This document shows, piece by piece, positions 27,813 to 37,554 of a DNA stretch of 64,000 nt (positions are counted from its first letter, which is position 1; every line of letters starts with the position of its first letter). The notes beneath the pieces were generated by a model. The model did no database searches. It was not told the DNA's origin and was given only the letters and a program-made list of their open reading frames with translations. The position numbers and the translations under genes were made by a program. This stretch comes from Flavobacterium eburneipallidum (GTDB lineage: Bacteria; Bacteroidota; Bacteroidia; Flavobacteriales; Flavobacteriaceae), in assembly GCF_027111355.2 (NCBI RefSeq), contig NZ_CP114291.2:2852001-2916000 (forward strand), read 5' to 3'.

Positions 27813-30800
27813 TTAGTTTTTATAATGGTATTCGTTTTCAGATAGGATGTTCCCGTCTTTGTCTTTTACGTTTTGTAAACGATTAAAAGAATCATAATTG
27901 TAGTAAATAATATTACCTTTGGAGTCAGTCATACTCGTAACTCCTATTAAGGGATTGTACGTATAAGTGGACACTTGCCATTTATCTTTGTAAGTGGCAT
28001 CATTACGCAAACTATTTAAAGCAGTTCTTAAATTCTTTTCATTACAAGATTGACTATCCAAACAGTTATCAGTATCTAAATTAGATTTGGTTTGTAAATC
28101 TGACACATAAGAGGATACTTCTGTGTAAGTAGCATTTTCAATCATGGCTATAGGGTACTCATCTTTATAACCCCATATATAAACGATATGTGTACCGTCG
28201 AATTTGGATACTTCTTGCACATTGCCGTTTGGATAATAACTGTGATATTGGATACGATTTTCTGGCGAATTTGTCCCTTTAGCTGTTTTAACATTTTCTG
28301 GAAGAAAAATATTATCTGGAACATTGTCTCCATTTATATCTAAATTCCAATTTTTGTATTTTGAAACTTGAGTAGCGAGTAGATTACTATTTACTTTTGT
28401 TTGTTGTTTTATAACGGGATTTAAAATATTTTTTGAAATCATTACATCAAAATCATTAGCCGTCATACCCGTATTTGTTGGATAATCTGATGGATATTGG
28501 TTTGTTGTTATAATTTGCTTTCCTTCACTGTTAGTCGTTTGAGTTTCTGTCAAATTTTTATGTGTAGCATTTTCGTATTTATAATTAGTCGTAGTGGTTA
28601 CTGGATTATTACCGTTTATATTGTATATTTTTTCGGTTACACTTTTGAGATACCTCCACTCGGAATTGACATCATAAAACCTAATTTCAATACTAGGAAG
28701 ATTTATACCATAATCTAATATATCAAAGCGTTTAACACCTTTAATGGTAATACGATTAGAATTATTAGTTTCATATAAATATTCCTTTTCATTTACAATA
28801 TTTCCATTTTTATTAGCATGTATTTCTTTTAACAATTGTCCATTACTTAAATTTATTCTATTAGGAATGCCTGGAATAAAATATTCTGCGGGTATTTCAT
28901 TTATATTTTCATAAAAATATTGAGAACTGCCCAAAATATTATTATTTAAATCTGCATCTGAAGTGGATACTTGGTCATAACCAATATTTTTTCCCTGTGC
29001 AGAATATCCTAAAGGACGTATAGTTTCTGATGTACGTATAACATAATTTGCTAAAAAAACATTATTTGTTTCGTTAGAACCCAAACCACTATTAATACTA
29101 GAGATTACTTGTTTGTTATACCAATATTTTATAGGACTTAACATTTTCCCTGTTGAAATACTGTCAATTTCATAGGAATATTTTTTTTTCTTGATAGCAT
29201 TTTCTTTATCAATATTTGTTATTGAATCTATCCTTAAACCAGCTCCATATTTTTTATTAGCAGATATTTTTTTATAATAAAATGCACTGATTGTAACATC
29301 GGTAAAAGAATCTCCTTTATTAACATGTAATGTATAAGTCCCTGGCTTTAATACTATAGATCTAGTAGTTTGAAATCTACCCCACTCATCAAACTCAAGA
29401 TTAGAATTTAAGTATAGTACCTTATTGCCGTTTGAATCTTTTAAAGCTGCCTCTCCGTTAAAAGATGTTTGAGTATTATAATTATCTTTATATACTTCAA
29501 AATTCATAAAAAATAAAATGGGTTCACTAGTAGTAAAGTTTGCTTGCTTATCTTGAGGCGAAACCTCATAATCAAAGTAATCCAATACAAAAAAATCGAC
29601 TGATTGAGTGTCATAAATATCTGGTGCGTAATATGTATTTGGACTATAATTGAAATTAACTGATGCCCCTGTTGGATAACTTATTTTTTCTAAAATAGCC
29701 GTTTGAACAAACGAAGGGTTAACATCTCGATTTGCACCTCCAAAATAAGCAATATCATTAGAATTTAAGTTGATATAACTAGGAGACAACATAGCTTTAG
29801 GTGTTCCAGCATTTACAAAATTATTACTATTATTAATTCCTCCACCATATTCATTACTGTCTTGATATCTATAATAATTTAAATTTATGTTTTGATTATT
29901 TTGACCATTGTAATATCCCCAATAGTCAACCGAAAATGATAATTTATCTGGGAGTGGAATGGTATTATAGGTAAAAGTATATGGGGAATGACTAGAATAC
30001 GTTGCAGAATTTTTTTCTTTGAAAGATTCTACAATAGAATCTAATCTTAATCTTAAAAAATCTTCTTTATGTTCAGGATTTGATTGAATAATAGATTCAT
30101 TAAAATAACTATAATTAAAATTTATCTTTTTAATAGAATTATTATTTAAATCAAATAATTCTGCGGATTTTATTTTTTGCGGATTTAATATATAAGAATA
30201 ATTACCGTATCTGCGTAAATCATCCCGATCTTCAGTATTAAAATCAATATATCCATTTTTAAAAACAATCTTTTTAAGATAAACATCTTGAACTACTTGT
30301 TGGCTAAAAATTGATTCATGTTGATTTCCAGATGGAAGCATTGGAACTTGAATATCAGGTCCTCCGTTAGTGGAAATCATATCAACGTCCACTAATTGCA
30401 TCAATCTCTCACTATAAGTGATATTACTTAAGGTTTTGTATGTACTATTATTAGAATATATAAACTCGATTTTATCTCCTTGAGGTGTAATCGCTTTGGT
30501 AATGTACCAAGCTGTGTCAGTCGTATCAGTAAAAGAATCATACGGCATAATATTTCTACTCTCTAATAAATAAGGATTAGATGTTATAGGTCCGTCAGTA
30601 CTATAATCATAATCTGTTGTGTTTTCCGTTGCATACAAATTATGATTTCCAAAATAATATTTCCATCCATTACCATCAGTGATGATCCACTCATTATTGT
30701 CAAAAGAAAACTTCAAATTATTTTGATCAACGGAAACTGCATTTGAATAATTTTGTTGTTCAAACAATAACTGCCCTGAATATCCAAAAAAATTGTAATA

Positions 30801-31283
30801 GAATATATCTGGTTCTCCATCTATTCGATGAACTCGATCTGTTGAATTTAAGTAAAGATAATATTCATTATAATATTTCAAGGGATTATCCGAAGGATTA
30901 TAAGGTAAGTTATTAGCAGTATAAGGAGGTACTGGTGTATTAATATATCCATTAGGTTTAAAATCATCAAATCCTCTAACTTGTCTTGTTATTACTCCTC
31001 CTGCATTTAATGCCCACCCTAAGCCCACTAAACTTGCTTCTTGCGCAACTTTTATACCAGATGCATGGTAACTTAACGTAACCGGTAATTCAATAGCACC
31101 AGATTTAATATTAAATAAAGGGATTGATATATTAGGAACACCTGTATAATTACTTACTGGCACATCTGCATATTGCCCTAAAGAAGCAGCATTAGGTGAA
31201 GGAGGTATAATGGTTGGTAAATCTTGCGAATAGCTTAATAGGCTAGAAAATAAAATCAACATTAAATTCAATTTGTTTTTCAT
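27813..31283 (-). CDS. SpvB-like/RHS-repeat secreted protein, shell partner (cassette 2)
   Basis: A 1156-residue protein with signal peptide (LMLILFSSLLSYSQ) and the same N-terminal signature as its cassette 1 paralogue (IIPPSPNAASLGQYADVPVS, IPLFNIKSGAIELPVTLSYH, EASLVGLGWALNAGGVITRQ). It ends in YD repeats (YNPLIGVTSMTDSKGNIIYY, YDSFNRLQNVKDKDGNILSE). It stops 11 bp before the RHS-core partner, so the two are translated together. It is transcribed divergently from the prepilin operon across a 505-bp gap. Confidence 0.82.
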   Translation of the reverse strand: MKNKLNLMLILFSSLLSYSQDLPTIIPPSPNAASLGQYADVPVSNYTGVPNISIPLFNIKSGAIELPVTLSYHASGIKVAQEASLVGLGWALNAGGVITRQVRGFDDFKPNGYINTPVPPYTANNLPYNPSDNPLKYYNEYYLYLNSTDRVHRIDGEPDIFYYNFFGYSGQLLFEQQNYSNAVSVDQNNLKFSFDNNEWIITDGNGWKYYFGNHNLYATENTTDYDYSTDGPITSNPYLLESRNIMPYDSFTDTTDTAWYITKAITPQGDKIEFIYSNNSTYKTLSNITYSERLMQLVDVDMISTNGGPDIQVPMLPSGNQHESIFSQQVVQDVYLKKIVFKNGYIDFNTEDRDDLRRYGNYSYILNPQKIKSAELFDLNNNSIKKINFNYSYFNESIIQSNPEHKEDFLRLRLDSIVESFKEKNSATYSSHSPYTFTYNTIPLPDKLSFSVDYWGYYNGQNNQNINLNYYRYQDSNEYGGGINNSNNFVNAGTPKAMLSPSYINLNSNDIAYFGGANRDVNPSFVQTAILEKISYPTGASVNFNYSPNTYYAPDIYDTQSVDFFVLDYFDYEVSPQDKQANFTTSEPILFFMNFEVYKDNYNTQTSFNGEAALKDSNGNKVLYLNSNLEFDEWGRFQTTRSIVLKPGTYTLHVNKGDSFTDVTISAFYYKKISANKKYGAGLRIDSITNIDKENAIKKKKYSYEIDSISTGKMLSPIKYWYNKQVISSINSGLGSNETNNVFLANYVIRTSETIRPLGYSAQGKNIGYDQVSTSDADLNNNILGSSQYFYENINEIPAEYFIPGIPNRINLSNGQLLKEIHANKNGNIVNEKEYLYETNNSNRITIKGVKRFDILDYGINLPSIEIRFYDVNSEWRYLKSVTEKIYNINGNNPVTTTTNYKYENATHKNLTETQTTNSEGKQIITTNQYPSDYPTNTGMTANDFDVMISKNILNPVIKQQTKVNSNLLATQVSKYKNWNLDINGDNVPDNIFLPENVKTAKGTNSPENRIQYHSYYPNGNVQEVSKFDGTHIVYIWGYKDEYPIAMIENATYTEVSSYVSDLQTKSNLDTDNCLDSQSCNEKNLRTALNSLRNDATYKDKWQVSTYTYNPLIGVTSMTDSKGNIIYYNYDSFNRLQNVKDKDGNILSENEYHYKN

Positions 31284-31788
31284 AATAAAAAGAAGGTATT
31301 TACTAAATGTTATTATTTTAGTTGTTTAATGAAAATATTTAAGCTTGAATATCAATTTAATAAATTCATGTTAATCATTTTTTTTCTGATTAATAGCCAT
31401 TAAAAGCATAAGAAAATCACTATTCTAATTTCTTACAATACTAAAAATTTTATTTTTAATTAACAAGATTAATATTTTATTTTTTTTAATTTAAATACAA
31501 AATAACTTATAAAAAACATTTGAAGTCTTACAAACAAAAGCCTAACTAGATTTTCAATGATATGAAAAGGATACTACAATACTCTTATTAAAGTATATTA
31601 GGAATTTAAATATTAACAAAACATACCACATTAAGAAAAATCTTTACTTTTATAAATAAAAAATATATATTTGCTATCCATTGATTTATTTTAGTTGTAA
31701 TGAAATGAGCATGACTCAAAATTGGATGCAAAAACCAATGATGATATGCGAATTACATATGACCGATAAAAACAATAAATATCAACAT
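31284..31788. other. Divergent AT-rich intergenic region
   Basis: About 500 bp between the cassette 2 genes (minus) and the prepilin (plus). It is almost pure A/T in places. It contains the candidate plus-strand promoter at 31666-31673. An in-frame extension of the prepilin frame back to a TTG at 31681 contains several Met codons but is not needed for the prepilin leader. A minus promoter for the RHS genes must also lie here but was not located. Confidence 0.5.
31642..31673 (+). promoter_or_regulatory. Candidate Bacteroidetes-type promoter for the prepilin operon
   Basis: TATATTTG at 31666-31673 fits the TAnnTTTG -7 element of Bacteroidetes housekeeping promoters. A weak TTTA about 20 bp upstream (near 31643) could serve as the -33 element. 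Transcription would start near 31680, giving a leader of roughly 110 nt to the prepilin ATG at 31789. Confidence 0.4.
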
Positions 31789-32199
31789 ATGAAAAAACAG
31801 TTGTCAAAAAAAATTTCATCTTTTAACCTTCAAGAAATGCTAATTGTATTGGCAATAATTGGAATTCTATTATTGATAGCTTTGCCTAATTTGATGCCAT
31901 TAATTACTAAAGCAAAAAGTGTCGAAGCTCAAGTACAATTGAAAGCGATTTACAATGCTGAAAAACAATATTACTTCATGTATTCGAAGTACAGTTCTAA
32001 TTTTTCAGAGATTGATTTTGAAGCTCCAAAAACGGTTAAAGAAAGTGGGAGTGCTAATTATTCTTATGAAATTGTACAATCTTCCAATACTGAATTCAAG
32101 ATTAAAGCTACTGCTTTAACTGATTTTAATGGTAATGGTGTGTTTAACGTTTGGGAAATCGATCAGAACGGAGTTCCAAAACAAATCATCCAAGACTAA
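31789..32199 (+). CDS. Type IV prepilin/major pseudopilin (GspG/PilA-like)
   Basis: A 136-residue protein whose start I place at ATG 31789, giving leader MKKQLSKKISS followed by FNLQEMLIVLAIIGILLLIA, with Phe +1 and Glu +5. Earlier in-frame Met codons exist (for example 31759) but would make an unusually long leader. After the helix come IYNAEKQYYFMYSKYSSNFS and a C-terminal TDFNGNGVFNVWEIDQNG, a short Asp/Asn-rich loop resembling the calcium-binding end of GspG. This is the probable main subunit of the pseudopilus. Its stop overlaps the peptidase start (TAATG). Confidence 0.82.
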   Translation: MKKQLSKKISSFNLQEMLIVLAIIGILLLIALPNLMPLITKAKSVEAQVQLKAIYNAEKQYYFMYSKYSSNFSEIDFEAPKTVKESGSANYSYEIVQSSNTEFKIKATALTDFNGNGVFNVWEIDQNGVPKQIIQD

Positions 32200-32681
32200 T
32201 GTGGATTTTAAAATTTGTATTGATTGTTGTTTTCTTTCTTGTCTTTTTTCAGGACTACAAAGACCGCAAAGTATATTGGTTTCTATATCCAATTATAGGA
32301 GCAATGGTATTTGTTTTGCAAATACAATCGGTATCTATTTATCCCGCATTTATCAATACAAGTTTTAATTTGGTATTTATTTCACTATTACTATTTGTTA
32401 GTTATTTGTATGCTAAATATAAACTGCAACAACCTTTACTAAAAGAAGTCTTTGGACTGGGCGATTTACTGTTTTTTGTTTCTATTGCTTTTTCCTTTTC
32501 AATTGTTTCCTTTTTAATCCTTTTTGTTTTTTCACTAGTGTTTTCTTTGTTATTGCATTTTACAATTCGATACAAGCAAACGGAAAAAACAGTTCCGCTT
32601 GCGGGATATATGTCGTTGTTTTTTGCAACTGTTTATGGAATTAGTTTTTTTTGGGAATCCAACTTTTTATATGCTTATTAA
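32199..32681 (+). CDS. Prepilin peptidase, A24 family, minimal form
   Basis: A 160-residue polytopic membrane protein with about six helices. The two catalytic aspartates of type IV prepilin peptidases can be seen in FFQDYKDRKVYW (near residues 17-28) and FGLGDLLFFVSIA (GxGD motif). The N-terminal methyltransferase/zinc domain of long PilD enzymes is absent. The ATG at 32199 overlaps the prepilin stop by one base, and the ATPase starts 2 bp after its end. It should cleave the prepilin and the pseudopilins encoded at 18.3-20.3 kb. Confidence 0.85.
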   Translation: MWILKFVLIVVFFLVFFQDYKDRKVYWFLYPIIGAMVFVLQIQSVSIYPAFINTSFNLVFISLLLFVSYLYAKYKLQQPLLKEVFGLGDLLFFVSIAFSFSIVSFLILFVFSLVFSLLLHFTIRYKQTEKTVPLAGYMSLFFATVYGISFFWESNFLYAY

Positions 32682-32683
32682 AG

Positions 32684-34087
32684 ATGATTGATTTTAATAT
32701 TCCCATAACCATTCAACAACTTGTCAAGGCAGAACAAGCCTATCACTACAGGATAATTCCTGTCGATAAAGTAGGGACAAAACTCATTTTAAAAACAGAT
32801 GTAGTTGATTTAGAAAATTTACAGGTAGAATTGTCTATATTACTAGGTTTTCCTACTCAACTAGAAGCAGAAACGACAGAAAATATCAATAGGTATTTAA
32901 GTACTAATTATCGAAAATCAGCCTCAAATACAATTTCTAGCATTCATTATTCAGTTGATTTTCTAGAAAAAATAGTGGTGAATGCTAAAGAAATTGGAAG
33001 CAGTGATATTCACTTTGAACCCTATGAGAAAAATGCTAGGGTACGTTTCCGTTTGGATGGAAAATTGAAAGAGCAATTCCATATTGCCACTGAAGAATAT
33101 CCCGTTTTGATTAACAAAATAAAAATCAGAGCCCAACTCGATATTTCTGAAAAACGACTACCTCAAGATGGACGAATTACCATTGTTACCGATAGTGAGG
33201 ATTTTGATATTCGGGTTTCTATTTTACCCACACTTCACGGAGAAAAGGTAGTTTTAAGAATTTTGAGCAAAGACACCAGTCATATTGATATTAATGCCCT
33301 TGGATTTACTGAAAAAGAATTAGTTACTTATCTCGAAAATATTAAGAAACCTAATGGGATTGTTTTGATTTCTGGACCTACAGGTTCTGGAAAGACGACA
33401 ACTTTGTACGCTACCTTAAAAAAACTGAACCTTCCCAACACTAATATACTCACGGTAGAAGATCCTATAGAATATACTTTAGAAGGAATCAATCAAGTGC
33501 AACTTCGAGAAAACATAGGTTTAGATTTTGCTTCGACACTTCGAACTTTTTTAAGACAAGATCCAGATATCATTATGGTTGGGGAAATACGAGATGTAAA
33601 TACAGCTAATATGGCTATTCGAGCTGCTTTGACAGGACACCTGGTTTTATCAACCATACATACAAATTCCGCTTGGGCTACGGTTTCCCGATTGATCGAT
33701 ATGGGAATTCCCTCTTTCTTGATAGCCAGTACACTCAATATAAGTGTCGCCCAACGCTTGGTTAGGAAACTCTGTAATCATTGTAAAGTAGAGAAATCAG
33801 TCAGTACAGAATTATTTCCTACAGGTTTTGAAATACCCGAAGAACTCCAAAATCATCATGAAGCCGTAGGCTGTGAGCATTGTTACCATACAGGATATTC
33901 TGGAAGGAAAGCCATTTACGAAATTATTCCTATTGACAATGAACTATCATCCTTAATTAAAAACAATCAATTAGCAATTGACCATTATATAGAAGAAAAA
34001 GAAATTTTCACACTGAAAAAAAATGCTTTATCGCTAATAAAAGACGGAACAACATCGATAGAAGAAGTTTTTTCTTTACTCTTGTAA
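32684..34087 (+). CDS. gspE: GspE/PilB-family assembly ATPase
   Basis: A 467-residue ATPase: an N-terminal N1/N2-type domain (ITIQQLVKAEQAYHYRIIP), then GSSDIHFEPYEKNARVRFRL, the Walker A motif GPTGSGKTTTLYATL, the Asp-box region TVEDPIEYTLEGINQVQL, Walker B with DPDIIMVGEIRD, and LTGHLVLSTIHTNSAWAT. A tetracysteine zinc site (LCNHCKVEK ... GCEHCYHTGY) is typical of GspE and PilB. I start at ATG 32684 rather than the TTG at 32651. It powers pseudopilus extension. No second ATPase of the PilT type is in the window. Confidence 0.93.
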   Translation: MIDFNIPITIQQLVKAEQAYHYRIIPVDKVGTKLILKTDVVDLENLQVELSILLGFPTQLEAETTENINRYLSTNYRKSASNTISSIHYSVDFLEKIVVNAKEIGSSDIHFEPYEKNARVRFRLDGKLKEQFHIATEEYPVLINKIKIRAQLDISEKRLPQDGRITIVTDSEDFDIRVSILPTLHGEKVVLRILSKDTSHIDINALGFTEKELVTYLENIKKPNGIVLISGPTGSGKTTTLYATLKKLNLPNTNILTVEDPIEYTLEGINQVQLRENIGLDFASTLRTFLRQDPDIIMVGEIRDVNTANMAIRAALTGHLVLSTIHTNSAWATVSRLIDMGIPSFLIASTLNISVAQRLVRKLCNHCKVEKSVSTELFPTGFEIPEELQNHHEAVGCEHCYHTGYSGRKAIYEIIPIDNELSSLIKNNQLAIDHYIEEKEIFTLKKNALSLIKDGTTSIEEVFSLLL

Positions 34088-34122
34088 AATCGTAAAATTA
34101 CCGTATTCAATTTATCTCATTT

Positions 34123-36357
34123 ATGAAAAAAATTATATTATTCATTTTTCTTTTTATTTTCCAAGCTTCTTTTTCACAAGAAAAAAAGCCTGCCCAATCT
34201 AATTACAGACCGACTAATTCTTTAGAAGAGAATAGGATGCAACAAATTAAAAATAATATTGATGCTATTAGTGTTGATGCACCTGGTCTTTCAGAAAAAA
34301 TCAATATTAATATTAAAGAAGCTTCGCTTTCTAGCTTTTTATTAGCTATTTCCCAAATGCACAAGCTAAATATTAGTGTTGCTCCAAATCTGGCTCAAAC
34401 AAATATTGTCAATAATTTTGCCGATGTGAATGTTGGCGATTTGTTACTTTTTTTATGTAAAGAATATAATCTTACTATAGATTTTTCAGGCAGTATCATT
34501 GCCATTAAATCATACCAAAAACCCGCAGAAAAAAAGATCGAAAAAGTATTTGAAGTTAAGTATGAAGTATCTGAAAATCTACTTTCCCTTAACCTAAAAG
34601 AAGATCTTTTATATGATGTTTTCAAAAGAATTACCGATGAGAGTGGTAAAAATTTGGTTTATGCACCTGGCTTGGAAAAACAAGTATTGACAGCCTATAT
34701 CAAAAGTATGCCTTTTGATGCAGCCTTGGATAAATTAGCTTTAGCTAACAATCTTACGGTAAAAAAATCCAAAGACAGCTTTTATATATTTGATTCATTA
34801 GAAGGTAATTCTCCAAATAATGCCGATAAAAATGGTACAGCTCGTTCTGGCAAATCACAAAACAGAAAATCAAACTTTCAGTTTACAGTTATTGATGTCA
34901 ATAAAAAAATATTGGATGTTGACTTTGAAAACACTCCCATAGCAAGCATCGTTTATGATATAGGACATGAATTGGATATTGATATGTTTATTTCCAGTCC
35001 ATTAGAAGGTGCAGGAAATGCCACAGTAAAAGCCAAAAACATATCTTTTGATGCGCTTTTGAGTAAAATATTTGAAACTAAAACAGAAGCAAAAACGGAA
35101 AACAGATTGCCATCCAATAATGGAACACAACGCCAACTAAACAATGATTCACCAGCTGAGTCAGGAGCTAGTGGAGATAGCTACACCTTTATGAAAAGTG
35201 GAACTATATACTATTTTGGCACTAAAAATCAATTGATAGTGCGAAATGTAAAATCAATTCCCTTGATGCATCGATCCATTGAACTGTTAGGTGATTCCTC
35301 AAATGAAGGTAGAAGTTCAGGAAGATTGAATAACACGAATACTAATGTCAATAATTACGCTAACAACAATAATATTAACGGGTCAGATAGTAGAAATACC
35401 TCAAATTTCCAACAACAAAATAATTATAACAATACGAGCAACAATAGCAGTGGAAATAGTAATCCTTCAGAATCCATCCTGACTATTATTCCAGATGAAA
35501 TAAAAAAAGATTTGGATATCAAAATTGATAAGGAATTGAATAGTTTTTTGGTCAATGGACCAGCCGCTAATATTGAACGTTTTGAATCTTTTATAAAATA
35601 TATTGACAAAGCGGTTCCTGTAATCCTGATTGAAGTAATGCTCTTGGAAGTAAACAAAAGTGCAACAGTAGAAACAGGAATAAATGCTGGAATTGGAGAC
35701 AAACCAGTAACAACTTCGGGAACAGTTTTCCCAACTGTAGATATGAATCTGGGAGCGCAAACTATTAACAATATTATTGATGGATTTAGTGGATTTGGAT
35801 CATTGAACATTGGAAAAGTAGTGCCTAATTTTTATGTCAACCTCAAAGCAATGGAAACCAACGGGAATTTAAAAATACGTTCTTCCCCTAGATTATCAAC
35901 CTTAAATGGACATAAAGCTTTTTTATCAATCGGAGAAACTACTTATTATGTGGTTACCAATCAAAATTTTTATGGTTCTCAAATCCCAACAACTTCTGAA
36001 ATTAAAAACTACCAACCAATTGATGCCGAATTATCAGTTACCATTATGCCTCTAGTGTCTGGAGATGGTCAAATAACATTGGATATTAAAGTAATACAAT
36101 CTAGTTTTAATGGTCAAAAAGTGGATAAAAATGCTCCTCCTGGGATTAATTCTAGAGAGTTTACCTCTATAATTAGAGTAAAAGATCAAGATTTGATTGT
36201 TCTTGGAGGATTAGAAGAATCTACCAAAAATGATTCGGGTACAGGAGTTCCATTATTATCGAGAATTCCTATAATCAAATGGCTTTTTAGTTCTAGAAGC
36301 CGTCAAGATTCGAAGAAAAAATTAACTGTATTAATCAAACCAACTGTTATTTACTAA
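34123..36357 (+). CDS. gspD: GspD/PilQ-like secretin
   Basis: A 744-residue protein with signal peptide MKKIILFIFLFIFQASFSQ. Three N-domain-like repeats precede the secretin domain (INIKEASLSSFLLAISQMH, NLKEDLLYDVFKRITDESGK, DFENTPIASIVYDIGHELDI). A Ser/Asn-rich linker (about 385-450) follows. The C-terminal secretin domain shows EVMLLEVNKSATVETGINAG, SPRLSTLNGHKAFLSIGETT and the hallmark VLGGLEES then VPLLSRIPIIKWLFSSRS and LTVLIKP. It forms the outer-membrane channel. Its stop overlaps the next start (TAATG). It lies 35 bp after gspE. Confidence 0.93.
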   Translation: MKKIILFIFLFIFQASFSQEKKPAQSNYRPTNSLEENRMQQIKNNIDAISVDAPGLSEKININIKEASLSSFLLAISQMHKLNISVAPNLAQTNIVNNFADVNVGDLLLFLCKEYNLTIDFSGSIIAIKSYQKPAEKKIEKVFEVKYEVSENLLSLNLKEDLLYDVFKRITDESGKNLVYAPGLEKQVLTAYIKSMPFDAALDKLALANNLTVKKSKDSFYIFDSLEGNSPNNADKNGTARSGKSQNRKSNFQFTVIDVNKKILDVDFENTPIASIVYDIGHELDIDMFISSPLEGAGNATVKAKNISFDALLSKIFETKTEAKTENRLPSNNGTQRQLNNDSPAESGASGDSYTFMKSGTIYYFGTKNQLIVRNVKSIPLMHRSIELLGDSSNEGRSSGRLNNTNTNVNNYANNNNINGSDSRNTSNFQQQNNYNNTSNNSSGNSNPSESILTIIPDEIKKDLDIKIDKELNSFLVNGPAANIERFESFIKYIDKAVPVILIEVMLLEVNKSATVETGINAGIGDKPVTTSGTVFPTVDMNLGAQTINNIIDGFSGFGSLNIGKVVPNFYVNLKAMETNGNLKIRSSPRLSTLNGHKAFLSIGETTYYVVTNQNFYGSQIPTTSEIKNYQPIDAELSVTIMPLVSGDGQITLDIKVIQSSFNGQKVDKNAPPGINSREFTSIIRVKDQDLIVLGGLEESTKNDSGTGVPLLSRIPIIKWLFSSRSRQDSKKKLTVLIKPTVIY

Positions 36358-37553
36358 TGACACTCCCCTCTTTACCTTCTCTTTTGCTAGGCAAACAATA
36401 CATTGGTATTGAACACTTTTCTTTAAATAATGAAGAAAAGATGGCAATATTATTAGTAGAAAAGAAAAAAGAAGAACTTATCATTACTAAAAAAGATAGA
36501 CTAACACATTCCGAAACGCTTCCAGAAAAATGGGACAAAACGCTTCCTTTTTTCCTTGTTATAAATACTAGCCAAGTCATTCAGAAAGAAGTTCAAGGAA
36601 TAGATGCTTCAGACGATAAGTTATTACACAAAGTATTTCCTAATACCAATTGGGAAGAATTTTATTTTGAAATATGGCGATTTAAAACTAAATCAATTGT
36701 AGCCATCAGTAGAAAAAATTATATAGAAGAAATACTATCGAATTATAACAAACAAAGAATTTCTATAGCAGGAATTAGTTTAGGAATTGGTTCTATTGCC
36801 GAAATAATTAATTACTCTGATAGAGAGGAATTGTTTACCAATTATCAAACGATTTCTAAAAGTGAAGAAAGTCCAATTATTCAAACCAATACCAAAATAG
36901 CAGATACCATTTTCAATATAAATGGTCTTGAAGTGCAAAATACTCATTTGTTACCTTTTGCTGGAATATTGAGATTATTACTAAATGGAACAGCTAATAC
37001 CGGAAACCTAATAAATTATAGTCAACAACTACATGAGAAATACAATCAAAAAAGCTTTTTTTCAAAAGGAATAAAACTGATGATTGGCATATTGCTTACG
37101 ATTTTACTAGTCAATTTTTTACTGTTTTCTCATTATTTCAAATTAGCTGCTGAAACTTCAGAAAATCTTTTGTTGAGTAAATATTCATTTGAAGAAGTGA
37201 TAAAAACAAAACAACGTATTTTAGCTAAAGAACAAAAAGTCAATAATGTGGTCGCCATGACAGCATCACAAAGTTCATTAGTCATTAACGAAATCAGTAA
37301 AAGAATTCCATCCTCTATTTTACTAACAGAATTGGTTTATCATCCATTAGATAAAAAGATTAAAAGTGAAGAACCAATTTTAACTCAAGAAAAAACCATC
37401 ACTCTTTCTGGAACAACAATTAACAATATTGCTTTTACACATTGGGTCGAATCTCTAGAGCGTTTAAAATGGATGAAGCAAGTGGTAATCACTCATTTTG
37501 GAAAAAATGATCTTAATGAAACGGAATTTTCTATTAAACTAATCTTGAAGTAA
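36357..37553 (+). CDS. PilM-PilN/GspL-like inner-membrane assembly protein
   Basis: A 398-residue protein with a cytoplasmic part (about 1-235; beta strands such as KQYIGIEHFSLNN and FFLVINTSQ, and AGISLGIGSIAEIINY, suggesting an actin-like PilM/GspL fold), one membrane helix (IKLMIGILLTILLVNFLLFS, about 240-262) and a periplasmic ferredoxin-like part (VNNVVAMTASQSSLVINEIS, SSILLTELVYHP ... ITLSGTTINNIAFTHWVESL). The layout equals PilM fused to PilN, or GspL. It is coupled to the secretin gene and followed 1 bp later by the PilO-like gene. Assignment rests on architecture and position. Confidence 0.7.
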   Translation: MTLPSLPSLLLGKQYIGIEHFSLNNEEKMAILLVEKKKEELIITKKDRLTHSETLPEKWDKTLPFFLVINTSQVIQKEVQGIDASDDKLLHKVFPNTNWEEFYFEIWRFKTKSIVAISRKNYIEEILSNYNKQRISIAGISLGIGSIAEIINYSDREELFTNYQTISKSEESPIIQTNTKIADTIFNINGLEVQNTHLLPFAGILRLLLNGTANTGNLINYSQQLHEKYNQKSFFSKGIKLMIGILLTILLVNFLLFSHYFKLAAETSENLLLSKYSFEEVIKTKQRILAKEQKVNNVVAMTASQSSLVINEISKRIPSSILLTELVYHPLDKKIKSEEPILTQEKTITLSGTTINNIAFTHWVESLERLKWMKQVVITHFGKNDLNETEFSIKLILK

Positions 37554-37554
37554 A

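Noticed and set aside
31681..31788. N-terminal extension of the prepilin from a TTG at 31681
   Set aside because: It would give a 47-residue leader before the cleavage motif. The ATG at 31789 gives a normal 11-residue leader.
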